A DNA stretch of 64,000 bases from Triatoma infestans (lineage: Eukaryota > Arthropoda > Insecta > Hemiptera > Reduviidae): positions 1 through 64,000 of the forward strand of contig JAAEAF010003563.1 in the NCBI GenBank assembly GCA_011037195.1. Direction: 5' to 3'. Every line of letters starts with the position of its first letter. Position 1 is the stretch's first letter. Both the position numbers and the translations under genes were made by a program. The notes under the pieces were generated by a model. The model worked only from the letters and a program-made list of their open reading frames with translations, ran no database searches and was not told the origin of the DNA. This document shows positions 43,001-58,000 of this stretch, piece after piece.

Positions 43001-46000
43001 GGGCTGAAAACCAAAATGTGGAGGGTCTGGGGATGCTTACCTGTTGAGGGTGGGTGTCTCTGGACATTCTCAATGGACAGCGGGTCATTGGCGGAGCTTA
43101 AAAGGCTGGGCATGACCCCTAGTTTGGTTGGGGGCGGGTGACTTTTCGTCACAAGCTTCCAAAAAGCAAAAGCTCAGAGGAGGCCAAGGCGATGGAAGTG
43201 GAAGGAGATCAGCCAAAGGCCGAGAGCTTGGTGAAGGCGGATTCGCCAAAGGAGAGTCAGGGGGGCCTGGAAGGAGAGATGGAGGCGTTGCAGGCCGCCC
43301 TGGCCGTGTTACCTGTAGGAGAGGGGCGGATGGAGGAGGGGACGGACGGTAAGGCGGGGGTTCCGGTGGGTGCGTCTGCTGGCGGAAGCGATGCCGGCTT
43401 GCTCCACAGGTCTCAAGGCCAGGAGCGGTTGCCGGTGGTTGCGGAAGCCGAGGGGCGACCCCTGGGACCAGGAGCCGACGTTCCGCCCCCCTCGGGGACC
43501 CAACATGGCAATTAGGATGGTGCAGGCGAACCTCCACCATGCAAAGGCCGCTTCTGCCGTGCTTAGTAGGAGGTTCGACAGGGAGGGGCTACATGTAGCC
43601 CTACTGCAGGAGCCATGGTGCCATGGGGGGTCCGTCCGAGGACTGATTCCGAAGTTTGGGAAAGTGCTGTACGACAAGTCTGTAAGTAGACCTCGAGCAT
43701 GTATATTGCATAGCAATAAGGTGAGCTGTGGACTAATACCGGAGCTGTGCTCCGCCGATTGTGTTACAGCTCTCCTAACTATCAACACCGAAGAGGGAGC
43801 GGAAAGGCTGGTCATTAGCTCTGCGTATTTCCCCGGTGATGAGGATCTCCCCCTCTGTCTATTAAGAAGAGTGATGGATTATTGCAGAGGGGGGAACTTG
43901 CAGCTGGTGCTGGGATGCGACGCCAATGCGCACAACACTGCCTGGGGGAGCACCGACATCAATCAAAGGGGTAAGTACCTTTATGAATTCATTATTGGTG
44001 AAGGGTTGCATGTAGCTAATGTAGGCTTGGAACCAACTTTCGTGACTGCAGCTAGGAGGGAGGTGCTGGATGTGACGCTAGCCTCGCGCTGTATGTTGAG
44101 CAAAATCGCTCACTGGCATGTATCAAGTGAGCCATCGTGCTCGGACCATAGGCACATTAGGTTCGATATATGCACTCCACCATTGGTCATTAGTAGGCTT
44201 CGAAGCCCGAGGGAGACTCACTGGGAGGGATTTGTTGGGAGTCTCAGCGAGTCTCTCGGCGACCTTAAAGTGGATGTACGGACAACAGGAAGTTTGGAAC
44301 GGGCAGTGGCACGGGTAACTGAGGCGATTTTGGACGCCTACCAGGAAAACTGCCCGGAGAGGGAAAGGCCTAATAGGTCGAAGACAGTCTGGTGGAACGA
44401 TCACCTCGAGAGAAGGAGGCGAGAGGTGAGAAGGCTGTTTAATAAAGCCAAAATCAACCAAGACTGGGCAGCGTACAGAAGGGTACTGACGCAGTACAAC
44501 GTTGAAATAAGGAAGGCCAAGCGTAAAGCTTGGCGGAGATTCTGTGAGGACGTAGCGGACACCTCGGAGTGCGCGAGAATTCACAGAATCCTAGCAAGGG
44601 AAGGTACTGCGGACAGGGTAGGGTTCCTGAAGAAAGATGACGGAACCTACACTAACTCCGTAGAGGAGTCGCTGGGGTTGCTTATGAGCACACACTTCCC
44701 GGGGTCCTCTTACGGAGAGGTCCCTCTAGAGGTTGAGGGGCCGAGAAGGCCTGGTCAGGCGGACTGGAAGATCGCGAATTACGTCATACAGCCGAATAGG
44801 CTAAGATGGGCGATTGGAAGGTTCAAGCCCTATAAAGCACCAGGCGTGGATGGGATTTACCCCGTCTTCTTGCAGAAGGCGGTGGAGGTGTTGATACCAC
44901 ACCTATGTAGGATCTTCAGAGGCTGTTTGGCCTGGGGATTCATACCGAGAGAATGGCAACAGGTGAAAGTCGTGTTCCTCCCGAAAGTAGGGAAGACGGT
45001 AGATCAAACGCCAAAGTCGTTTAGGCCAATAAGCCTGTCCTCCTTTCTGTTGAAGGCGATGGAGAGGATGATTGACAGGTTTATAAGGGACGAGATTTTT
45101 AGGATAAATCCTCTTAATAATCGCCAATATGCCTATCAGGCAGGGAAATCCGTAGACTTGGCGCTGGATGACCTAAATAGGCTACTCCAAAAGTCGCTTG
45201 ACGACAAGGAAATTGCGGTAGTCACCTTTTTGGATATAGAGGGCGCCTTCAACAATGTGTCCCCAGAGTCTCTTGTTGGTGCACTGACAAGAAGGGGCAC
45301 GTTCCCTACGCTAGTTCAGTGGATAAGGACTAGTCTATTGGGAAGGACTAACATAGCCACCATCGACAATTCATCTCTTGTGGCCAGGGCAAGCAGAGGC
45401 TGTCCGCAGGGAGGCGTTTTGTCGCCATTGCTGTGGACGTTATTAGCCGATAATATCCTGATCAAATTAACCGCGGAAGGCTTTCACTGCCTTGGGTTCG
45501 CGGACGATCTGGCAATCGTGGTGAGGGGGCGGTTCGTGGCGACTGTCTCGGAGCGCACTGAGGGGGCGCTCAATATTGTGAACAAAAGGTGTAGAGCGGA
45601 GGGTCTCTCCATCAATCCCCACAAAACTCAAGTGGTTCCTTTTACGAGGAAGAGAAATTTACAAGGCTTACAACAGCCAATGCTCGGAGGGGTCGCGATC
45701 CCCTTTGCCATGGAGGCCAAATATTTGGGAATCATTTTTGACCGAAGGCTGACATGGAACTCTCATATTAATGTTACCGCACATAAAGCCAAAATCGCCG
45801 TGGGTAGGTGCAGGAGGCTATGCGGTAAAAGTTGGGGATTAAACCCGAAGATGACTCTGTGGATTTATACCTGTGTAGTGAGACCAATGGTAACCCACGG
45901 GGCGGTGGTGTGGTGGACAAAGACCTTGCAGATGGGGGGTCGGGAGCGCTTGGAAGTATTCAAAGTCTGGCTTGCCTGAGTACGACGGGTGCTATGATGA

Positions 46001-49000
46001 CTACCCCCACTGCGGCCTTGGAGGTCTTGTTAAACCTTCCACCACTCCACATTCACGTCCAAGGCGTTGCAAGAGCAGTTGTGGCACGACTACAACAGGG
46101 ACAAGCGCCCATCTATCCCAGGCATACTGGGAGGCACCAAGACCTATGGGAGGAGCTGGAGGCGGACCCGATCTTGGGCCTGCCTACGGACATAATGACT
46201 CCTAGGTATGACTTCCAAAAACCCTTCAAAGTCCTGATATTAGACAGAGGGGCATGGAAGAATGGGCCGCCAATTGCAGGCGAATCTATGTGGTACACGG
46301 ACGGGTCCAAGACGGAAGATGGAGTGGGAGCCGGCGTGTACGGGGCTCGTCCGGGATGTAATATCTCGGTGAGCCTGGGAAGGCTAGATACGGTCTTTCA
46401 GGCGGAGCTAGTCGCGATTATTATCTGCGCCGCCGAAATAAGAAGACGGGGAGTGCATAACTCCAGAGTCGTCATTTATTCGGATAGCCAGGCTGCTCTG
46501 CGGGCAATTGACTCGTGGGAGATCAGCTCAAGGCTGGTGTGGGACTGCCTAGGTGCACTAAGGGAAATTAGTAGCCATAATAAGGTCTTCCTGGTTTGGG
46601 TACCTGGGCACTCGGGTCACAGAGGCAATGAGGCGGCGGACCGCCTGGCCCGGGAGGGTTCAATGGGAGCGCTTATCGGGCCGGAGCCGTTCTGTGGTGT
46701 CTCAAGATGCCTCAGGAGTGCATCCATTAAATTATGGATGCAGGACCGATCAAGGGAATGGTGGGTCAAAACTCCAGGCCAGAGCAGGCGAAAACGTTTA
46801 TTCAGAGCCACTCGCCCAAGCTAACGGCGGAACTACTCCAATTAGGCCGGGTGGCCATAAGGATAGCAGTTGGCGTTCTCACTGGCCACTGTAGATTAAA
46901 TAAGCACATGCACCACATGGGCCTGGCAACGGATAGCCTATGTAGGTTTTGTCAGGAGGAAGAGGAGACGGCACTGCATGTGGTATGTAGTGCGAGGGGC
47001 TGGTCTGGCTAAGGTACCGCCTCTTTGGTAAAGAGAAGCTGGTGCCAATAAGCCTCAGCCAGGGCCCTCTCTCGGACCTATTAAGTCTTTTAAGGCAAGC
47101 AGGACTCGAGAGGGTGCTCTGATGGCAGGTGCTCTGATTGACCACGTGGGAGTTCCCCCCCAATTCCACAGTCCGGTTAAGGACAGGATAGGGGGAGGGT
47201 CTCCAACTAGGGGGGTGCCACAATAGATCCTTGGGGTGTCGCGGTGGCGTAGGCTGAATAGCCAATTCCCCCGGTAGAATCTATCTATCTATCTAAGAAC
47301 AAGAATCTCATTAGCCAGGCAGCGAAGAACTTAGCTAGAGAGGAAGTCCTTAATGATATGGTGCAGCAAAGGTACATGGGTAAACTGGACGAAAAGTTGC
47401 GGAAACTAAAAAGAGATGACAACATTGACCAAATATGGACCAACTGCGTTAGGGAAATAACAGAAGCTGCAGAAGAAATAGGATCAGCCAAGGAGATCTC
47501 TATACAGATCTCCATGGTCAAGAGTGCAGAGAGGCTACAAAGAAGAAGAATAAGACACACAGGCTTATTGTGCAAAAGAAATATCCAAGAATATCGGTAA
47601 AGCAATATAGGAGAAAACGGAAGAAAAAGAATTTCCACAGAGAGATAAAAAGAGGTTGGGAACAAGAGAATTAAAATGCATTGAAGAATTCAAGGCAAGT
47701 ACTGAAGGTAGAATGTCTTATCGCAAGGTAATAATGGTCGTTAAGCCTTCAAACCAAGAACTGTTCCTTGCAAAGCAGAGGCTAGAGGATATCTCTGATA
47801 CGTGATAAAAGGAGGATCTTGGATCGGTGAAGGACTAATTTCTTTCTGCACGCTCCTTAATGCAAATGGTAACGGAACGGATATGAACCATAATATAGCT
47901 GAGCGAGGCTGGGTGGGAAAGAGGTGGAGTCACCTGACGAGAATGACATCATGGTACGATAGGATATCCGGAGAACTTTTCAAGCACGGTAAAACTGAAA
48001 TTGCAAAGAGATTGCAAGATCTCCTGCTGGAAGTGTGGCGAAACGAGAAGATGCCAAAGCAGTGGAATAAAACTGTCATTTGTCCATAAAGAGGGGACGT
48101 GAAGGGTGCGGCAATTATAGAGGTATACTGGCTACGGCCTACGCTTATAAGATTCTGTCAAGAATACTGTTCGAAAGGTTGCTACCGATCTCTGGGCATA
48201 TTATCGGAAAGTACATGGCACTTTTCAGATATGAGCAATCTAAAATTAATCAAATTCATATTCTTAGAATAATTCTGGAAAAAACGAAGGATTCTAAGTT
48301 GAGTACACACCATCTTTTAATAGATTTCATAACAGGTTTTATAGGAAGGCTTTATATGTGGCCCTGATGATACCATCAAAGTTAATTTGTGTAATACAAA
48401 TGACGGAGATGTAAGGGTAATGGGTCATTAAGGTACAGGAGAATCTCTCGGACAAATTTGTTTTAGGGAGAGCTTGAAACAAGAAGATGGACAAAGGTTG
48501 TACGACATTCGATCGGACAGTGCCATTATTAGCCTATGCAGCGAGTGACATAAATATCATAGGACGATCACAGACTCCGGTGAGGGAGGTCTAACCTGGA
48601 GAGCACAGTGGCGGAAATAGATCTATGTCTATAAGTTATCACATCACAAACAAAATAAGTGGGCACTAAGCTCAAAGAGCCGTAGGAAGGAAATAAAGTA
48701 CGTTTTTGAAAAGGTTGACAAGTTTATCTACTTGGGCAATTTGGTTAATTCTAGCAAGAGGAACCAGGGAGGAATATAAGAAGAATAATGTTCACCAAGA
48801 AATGTTATTTTGGATTGTGTAATTACATGAAAAGCAGCATGCTCTCGCGATCAACAAGAGTAAGAATTATAAAACGCTTATCCGGCCAGTTCTCACATGC
48901 ATCTGAATGGTAGGCTGCTACAAAATCTGTTCTTTTCAGATGTGAAAGGAGGTTTCTTATATTACTCCGCAATTTTTTGACGGAGGAAGATAAAGGAGCC

Positions 49001-52000
49001 GAAAGAACGCCGAAATGGAGAAGCCTGTTGGAGGATATTGCCTAAGAAGGCTAAGAAGTCGCGAGAATGAACCCAAAGATATCCCAAGAAAACTTTTAGA
49101 TGAGCAACTGCAAGGAATACGCAGGGAAGGGAGGCCGGACCTGCGTTGGATGGATGGCATGGGGAGTTGCAGGATTTTTTTACAAACATCAAATTGAGGT
49201 AGACATAGCAACTTAAATATAGCTCCCCTTCAAAATTGTCGACGTATATACATGAAGCAATACAGCAAGCAATAAAAGTTCCTTCCTGCTTCACAAAGCT
49301 GTGAACGTATATGGAAAATCTAACATCATCTAATCAAATTAAATAAAACTGCTACCCCCATACATACCCCTTCTCAATGCTCCGCCAATATTAGTTAATA
49401 AGATATGTAGAGGAAGTGGCATTAAAGCCAAATTCACTGCGACCTAAAAGATCGATTGCGGCTCCCTAGGGCATCAGATAGGTATTTTTGAGCTTCCATA
49501 AGTGAAACCGGAGCTAATGAGCGGGCAAGTCTTGTAAGATATTCTTTAAAATTTTCAGGAAAAAAACGTGACATTGGAGTAAATTTGAAAAGTTTGATTA
49601 TAAAGACAGGATGCTGTATTATCGTATAAGTGAAAATTTATTATGCAGGGGGATTTTTAGCACTTAGCGCAATATAGGAGCCAGATACCGTCCTGTCATT
49701 CGGCAATTTACACCATCATTCCAATTCAAATCGGCAATAATATGATAAACTAAGAAAAGAGATGGATTTTGGATGATTGGAAAGAAGCGACTTTTCAGAC
49801 AAGATTTCAGGTATTAGGTGCTAGTAGAATTTTCTTAAGCTTCCACAATACTTGTTACGGTGAATAATCCCAACTGATAGAGAGGGATAATTTGAAGAAA
49901 GTCTAAAATACTATTAAAACATAAAAGTAGTTTTTCTGAATACTTTTCCTAGGATAGATAGGCTGGAGGCTATAGGAAATATGTTTATCTGATTTGAATT
50001 GAAACGAAGGAAGCAATATATTGCATTACAGAGAGCATATCATGGTTTTATAAAACAATATTTAAACATCATACTTTAACATTTACTATTATTATGTACC
50101 TTTTTCTAAATGCATTTAAATAAACCTGGACATAATTCCAAATAGCTCCGCAAAATCCAATACACAGTCCCATTAAAACATATATAGGAATTTCAGCCTG
50201 ACTGAACTTAGTAATATTCTCATTCAGTGGACGAAAAAAAGTCATATGTTCAAATTCTGCAGTTTCTAAAAAATGTTCATTAAAAAAAATTAATTTATAC
50301 ATAAAATTCCTTCTTTTGAGATCCGAGATGGTTGCAGATTTTATTATTAGACTGAATTTAAATATTATAACTATATTACGAACTGTAATATTATAGGCCT
50401 ATAAAACTTAGTATACTTAGTAAAACTTAGTATTATAGAAAAGTTAGTAAACCATGTTTAAAGAAAATCAGTAAAATAAATAAAATTGCCGTGGAAACTT
50501 TTCAGTAATTTGCATTTCTGTTTAAATTATTTCCGACAAACACGGAATATCGAATAGCATATATATTATAATAATCCTTGATATGATAAAAAAGTAAAAA
50601 GATTTAAGAAAATTTGAAATTCTTTCCCCAAAACATCTATTTTAAGAAAATTATTTTCAGAAGTGATGGATTTACAAATGCATAGTCAGTATTATATCAT
50701 GTTCAATCAAACTCATTGAAGACGTAATCGATAAAAAATGAAAAACAATTCCATACTTGTTTTGTAAATACAGGAAAGAAAAAGTAATAAAAATATATAT
50801 TGAGGTGAGATACCTCGGGTGGGCTCTGTTTAATAAAAAAAAACAGCAAAAATATAAATTGAGTGAAAATGTTGAGTGATCTTTATATAATATAATATAT
50901 GGTTGTCGAGCACATGGGAAATTAAAAATTTATAATTATATGAACAAGAAATAAATATATAAATTAAATTTAAAAATAAGTAGCAAATATTATATATTAT
51001 CCTTTCAATAAGCCAAAGGAATGGCGCTTACCTTGCAACGCAGAATCCTGGTTGCTAGTGTTGGAAGACCAATATGTCCTTATCCTAAATCGAGGAAAAG
51101 AGAAAGGAAAAATAGGAATAAGGAAATAATTCGTATATGCATCCAACTCTTGAGTCTTGGTCAACACTGTTGCTTGGTTGATGATCGTAAATAATAATTG
51201 CACGGCAGGAAACCAACCCAAAGTAACAACCATTTCATTTCACAATAAACCTATGCAGGCCCGAGAGAACCAAGCCACTAAGTTAACTAAAGGACCAGAG
51301 GTATAACAAACTTGAGTTTTCACAACTAAGGGCAACGAATTGACAAGAATTGTTTAGGTATTACACAGCGATCTATTCAAGGGAGTGTTGCAATGTGTCT
51401 TACTCCTCTAAGCTTAAAATGGCGGATGATTGAGAGAGGAGAAAGTACGTAGGTTACTCCCTTTCTACTATTAGGACTCAGCCTAATAAATAGTAAGTGG
51501 CGATCTGGAAGGCCAGCTTACCGGTCCCTGTCTCCCGATCCAGCGGCTACTGAACATCTCATTCATTTTTCTCTTCGCCAGATCGCCAGATTTAACCCCT
51601 CTTGAATTTTTTCTTTCGGAATATCTCAAAGAAAAAATTTATGTTCGGGACCAACAACTCCAAAAGCACTTACAGAAGACTTAATTCAAACCTGCTTAGC
51701 AATTCCGGCAGACATGATACGTTAGCAACTTCACCTGTCGGGCAACTTCATCAGCTTGTGCCGGTGATCGGGAGACAGGGACCGGTAAGCTGGCCTTCCT
51801 ATGAATTTAGGTCATTTTGAATAAATAGGAAATATTTTTTTTATAGATTTTTGTAAATAAACAGGAAAATTGTTATGATTTAATGATGGAACTGATTTTC
51901 AAGTCCCTTATGGTTCTAAAATAAGTTTTAAGTGTTGTCAGTATTTGAACACTCTTATTTATTTGAAATTAATAAGAAAATCCCCTTTTAATTTTAGTTT

Positions 52001-55000
52001 ATGAAACAAAGAAATAGGAAAAAAACGACGAAAATTGAATCTTTATGATTGAATATCTCCGCAACGGTTTGAAATATTGAAGTGAAATTTACGGCATTTT
52101 TCTTCATTTTTTTTTTTTGTAGTTTTTAATACAATAGTAAAAAGTGGGAGTCAAAAGAAAATTGCAACTTTCAATCACCGATTGCAGGTTTAAGCGGCAA
52201 TAAAATCAAATAACATTAACACCATCATAAACTAGAGCGCAAATACTTCAACAAACGTTATGTTCACTTTTTGATATCTTTCTTAGTTATTTCAAAAGTG
52301 GCCCGTTTAAATGGGGCACATGTATATTCCATGTAGTTAGATTTAGGTAAGGTGGATTGTGGTGTGTTTCATTAGTAAAATATGTATATTAATTAAAACA
52401 GAGATTGTTAGGTTTGTCTTAGCATTTAAGCATTAAACATGTGTAGTCGGTACGTGGTCCAGAACCTATGAATGGAACAGATATAAACAAGATTTTTTTT
52501 AAATTTCTTATTGCTTGTTAGATGGGTGAAGTATCAGAAAAAGTAAGGGTACGGCTGTTTTTGAACCATATTGGTAAGGATGCATTAAAATATTATGCAT
52601 TAAAAGTTCCAAAAAAAGGAAACTTTATACTTGGCCATAAAATTTTCTTTGAGCATTCAAATGAAAATTTTTGAGCGTTTTTTGTTTCATAGAATATAAA
52701 ACCAGAAAGATAAAACATTTAAGAAATTTCTGTTCAAATTGAAGATACACGCAGAAAAATGTTACTACTTTGAAAAAGAAAATATGCTAAGAGATGCTAT
52801 TGTGTTCGTCATCAATGATCGCACAATTAATGAGGAACTATTATTAAGAACTAAGAAACTCAAGCTGGCAAAATCCGTAGAAATGTGTTTGCAGGCAGAA
52901 GTGACAGAGAATTGAGAATTAAGAGATGACAATTGAGAGAGAGATTGAGAATCATGGATGAGGGCATCGAAGTGGCAATTAATGCAGTCAGTGCACCCAA
53001 GCGGCAAGATAAGGATGAATGGAAATCGAAAAATAATGATAATATTATGAGGGGAGATATAACTGGAGGTAGCTTCAGAAGAATAGAGAAGATATTGAGT
53101 CCCAGAGAAGGTGTGACTGTTGTGGAAGACATGAGAAGGAAAAGTCCTGCATTTGGGAAAGTGTGCGCCAGATGTAAAAAAGAAAACCCATTTTCAAAAT
53201 GTTTACAAAAGCAAAACTATAAATAATGCCTTCCAGGGACCTTCGCCTCCGAGAAAGTTCTTGATCTTGCTTCTAATAAAGAAGCTGAGATCATTAACAG
53301 CACTTATTACACCGAAATATTATCACTGGATCATACTAACATCCATTGGTTAGAATACATTAGTATTAATGATCAAATTATATAAGTTAAGATTGACACA
53401 GGTACCCAAGTCAATGCCAAAGACCTTCGCCTTGTCCAGTTACAGAGAATTTCAGATACTTATTTTCAATTTTCTCAATGGGAACGATTGACTTTAAGTA
53501 TGGTATGCTTACTATCAATAGATAGAATTATTAATTTTATTACAAATATTTTTATATTTTCCGAAAATTTACCTCTAGGAAATTCGAGAATTAGCTGTGA
53601 CTTCAAGCTTATCACTGTACGGTCAGTTCAGAATAATTTACCATTCTACAGTCTCAATAAATATAAGGGACTACTCACAATATATAAGGGAAATTCAAAT
53701 CAATTGAATCAATGTAATGATGAAGTCTTTATAGCTGGCACGAAGCACCAAGTTTATTAGAAGGCCATGGATCATCTCTAAGGATCGTGTTTCTTATAAA
53801 CTTGGGCCTTATGGCGTCGAGAAGAAGGCAATTAAGCAACACATATTCGATGGATTGTTAATGTTAACTGGACATTTGCAAAATAGGTTAGAAATAATTT
53901 TAAATCGGTGTAAATATGTTCTTAATCTGTCATGCTAATTTTTTATTTGAGTCAACTTTAAGTCAATTTAGTGTAGGATTTATGAATCCGATCGCTTACA
54001 GTTGTGAAGAACAGTTCAGTTGCTCCAAAGAGCCATACTTTTCTTATGAAAGTAGCTTTTTATGATGTAAAGAGGTGGATGATCAGTGGTGTTTCATTTC
54101 TCTGGAGAAATTCTTTGTCGTCTTTTGGGATGGGTTGGGGTTAATTATGTTTTGGAGTGCTATTTCACTTTATTATACAATTCTATCATTTAAATAATAT
54201 TACATAGAATTGAATATGTTGCCAAAATTCCGAGTTTGATGAAAATCGGATGACCAGAGTGCGTTTTATTGAACATAAATGATTTTTTTTTTTTTTTTTT
54301 TTTAATTAAGGCGCCACAATGGCCTATGTCCATCACCGGACAGTGAGCTGTAAGAGGCTCGTAGGAAGAGAAAATCTAAGGGGAGCACTGCTGGATTGGA
54401 ACCCGAGAGCTAAACATAAATGAATTTACTACTATCACCGAAATCTGTTCATCGCCGCAATCCTCTTATTCCTCAAAGCATAATAGAAATAAGCTATATA
54501 ATTAACAACATTGCAGTTCAAAAACAACAACATTAATTGATCTGACCTTTGACATTGACGGCAGAGTATACATAGTAGGCAGGATGCTACAACGCCATCC
54601 AATTCCAGGGCTAGTGGCTTGTTTCGTTGCCAGTTTTTTCAGTTTTCTGCATTTTACTCCACAAAAATACTTTAAATTTGGTATTCATGAGAATGCATAC
54701 AGAGGCCTATCACTTTTGTTTGAAACCTTATTCCAAGAAAGTTCATTTAAAACAGTTTAGGAGGAGAAGAGGAAGTTCTGCTTCTCTCAAAAAAATCATT
54801 TGATTAAATTAAAATTTAGTAAAAATTATAACTTTGAAGCAAATTTGTCAATTGTAACTGTTGTAAGAGAAAGTCATGTGAGTGTTTCACACAGTTATTT
54901 TTTTTCTTACATTTTTCAGATTTTCTCAAAAATAGCTCCAACAATTTTGTGTAAGTACTGTGTCTACATATAACAATCCAGAAAAAGTGAGTGTTCTGGA

Positions 55001-58000
55001 AGACCTATATGTTAGGTTAAAATTTAAGCTGTTCTGCATAGGATATGGGCTAGAGGGAGTGATGATATCCACCGGTTCGCGCGAACCTTATTCTTAAAAT
55101 TAAAAAAAAAATTGGGAACCGGCGATTAAATTATCCGAAAATAAATTTTATTTATTATTCACCTAAAAATGAGTTGAATTAACAAATTACTTAATTATTT
55201 CCAACATTAATCTACAACATTATTTGCATTCAGTTTGTTATATCTGACGTAACAGTTAAGTCTTTTTTAACATTATGAGTTCAATGTTTTTCCTATAATA
55301 ACTGGACAATACGATTGAAGACATAGCATTTGAACACATGCGCATTACACTTTGAGCGTAAGGTGGGCAATGAAATTTGAGTGATTAAGAATTATAAGTT
55401 ATGATTAAGAATCATTGCTGTAAGTTCCGCAGCGCCTGAACGAGGGTTTTGTGTAATGAACACAATTTATTCGGACAGAAGAAATCGCCTCGAAGTGAAA
55501 AATGTGGCAAATCTTCTAGTAATAAATTTGATAGTTCGTTGGGACTCCAGCGACTCAACTCGAATTTGGCTAAGAAATACAAAACATCTGATGACGCTAG
55601 AGTCAAAAGCATCATCCATCTGAAGAGAGATATGACAAGAATGGGATGTCAATATGGAAATATCCTGCCAAATAAAGACTTTTTTTTTTCAATTATAAAA
55701 ATGGTTTAATTCTTTTTGATCCCATAAATCGGAGATTATAAATTACATCGCAGTGCGCTGCTGCACTTTTCTGTGTGCTTTATGCGTATTTCTGAGAAAG
55801 TGTAAAAAATTTTTTGTTAAGAAAGAGGGTCACGAAACCAAAAAATGCATTGCTTCCATTCTCGGAAAGAAGAAAAAAATTAACAGAAAAGGTTCTTAAA
55901 TATCACCTGCCTTTAGAGAACCGGTTCTCGGAAATTTGGAATATCATTACTGGCATATCATTATGTCAATAATCCCTCCACCTGTATAATGTAATGCAAA
56001 ATCAAGTATAATCCCGCCATCTGTAAAATGTAATGTAATCCCAATATTTAATGAACTTCGCATGTTTAAAGAAAATATATCGAATAGAATTATAATAAAT
56101 ATAGTAGAGCCACATTATTTTTACTTACCTAAAACATCCTGATAAGCAATCGAAAGAGTTCTGTTGATGAAAGCGGCGCATAAGGAAGAAATAAATATGT
56201 AAAAAGTAATTGTTGGAGACCAATAGGTCATTAGTTCAAGGGCAAACAATGTTCCGCCTGTAAAATGAATATATATTAACCATTTTTATTACCAGTTCCT
56301 GGATCAAAGGTAATTATTTCCTAATGAACCAACCTATAGGGGTGCCGAATACTGCAGCAATGCCAGCTCCACAACCTACAGCCGCCAAATCTCTTTGAGA
56401 AACATCATTTTGTAATGGATGCAAGTCAGTAAAAGGAATGCGTATTTTCGTTAAGAAAACTCCTATCATAGTTACGACATGAACCAAAGGTTCTTCCTGT
56501 AAAACCACTATTCAGATATTATTTGTAAATATATATCTAATGTTAGGATTTTAATTACTTATTCTAATACACCACTTTTCTCCTGCTGCAACTCTTATAA
56601 TTCATAAATTTGATAAATTTTCTTCAAAGTAAAATTTAAGTTGCTCTTAATTATAGAGGTAACAGAATCGTACGATATTTCAATATACTGAAATGACTGT
56701 TCAAACGTAAGCTTACTGTATACAAAATATCTTACAAGCAATAAAATCAATTCATTGTTTTAAGAATATCGTTGGATTCGATTTCGAAAAAATTCCATAA
56801 AATTGAAAACAATTGAGTAAATAGTATTTTTCAGTTGATAGATTATTTGGATTAATAACGAATTGCATTTACAAGATGTTTAATAGTTATGAGTGAAATA
56901 CGACTTTTTTCGTTCGACGTTGCGAGTCCTTTGTTAAAATTTCCGTTGATCGTATCATAATTGTGAATCCCATTCCGGTTTAGAGAGGGAACTACACAAC
57001 AATCTTTGCTTGAGCTCTTCAGTAGAGTAGAAACGAACGGAAACTTCCTTCCCCAATTTAACCACTGTGGTACAATAACCTCGCCTACTTAGTTAATAAT
57101 TGTCGAATCCCTTTCCCCTTAAGTGCTCATAGTTTTAATCAAATCTATATTACAACATGCTGCTGTAGTTAGCAACATATCTCAGCAACATTACTATTAT
57201 CTTCTTCTTAGCCTTATCCTCGTTTACATTACGGTGTCGTATACTATTGTCTGCTTACCTTGTTTTAGTTCTGTGTGTGCATTATTGTTTGCTTGTTCAC
57301 ATGTGTTTCATGATTTATTTTCGATAATTTTTTTTTCATATATTTTTACATCTTGTGTCTTTTAATTATATTCTAGAGTTTTGATATCATATAAAATCAA
57401 TTATTGAACTGTTGCATTTATTTACTATCAAAATGCATTTCTCTAACGTGCGTTTGTCTCTTGTCGAACATTTGTCTATGAATAAAAACGCTGTCAATGT
57501 ATGAACCATGGCATAAAGCCACTGATAAAATGTGTATAAAAAATAATATGAGATTTTCATGATCTCTGGTAGATGAACTGGAGTAAATTCAGCAACTACG
57601 TTCCTACCAAGTTACGTGTCACTAACTTAAATAATCAAGTGCTAGGCCACCAGGGTCACTTCTTGTACTATTTTTCTAGTGTTTCAGAAACTTCTGTACC
57701 TCTTGTCCCTCTATCTTTCAACTTCCGTCCTCTGATCATATATATATGCTTCTATGCTCTCTGGTGTGAGATTGGTCCCATAGATGATTTCATTCCTGTA
57801 ATATTTCTTCCAATATTCCGTTCTCGCAGCGATTAAGTCCTTAAGTGGCTTCCACATTTTCGAGAAGAATAAGCTCATTAATAAAAATTTTTGCTTGCCT
57901 ACTTATCAGTCAACCCATGTTTTTGCAAAATTGCAAAATTTCTCAAAATAATATTGCGTTACTAGATATCCGACTGTTGGGATTTGAATTTTGACTCTTT

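Larger units (their letters stand above)
41546..47293 (+). mobile_element. Nearly complete LOA/I-type non-LTR retrotransposon, inserted with 13-bp duplication
   Basis: A 13-bp direct repeat, taagaacaagaat, lies at 41533-41545 and 47294-47306. Between the repeats are a GC-rich 5' UTR (41546-42061), ORF1 (42062-43141), a pol frame with endonuclease, reverse transcriptase, RNase H and a C-terminal zinc finger, and an ATCT-repeat tail (about 47275-47293). Two frameshifts in pol make it inactive, but it looks young: long frames survive and the duplication is perfect. GC content is far above that of its surroundings. Confidence 0.93.

Noticed and set aside
42616..43540. Long minus-strand frames opposite retrotransposon ORF1
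   Set aside because: GC-rich antisense shadows with no recognisable domain.
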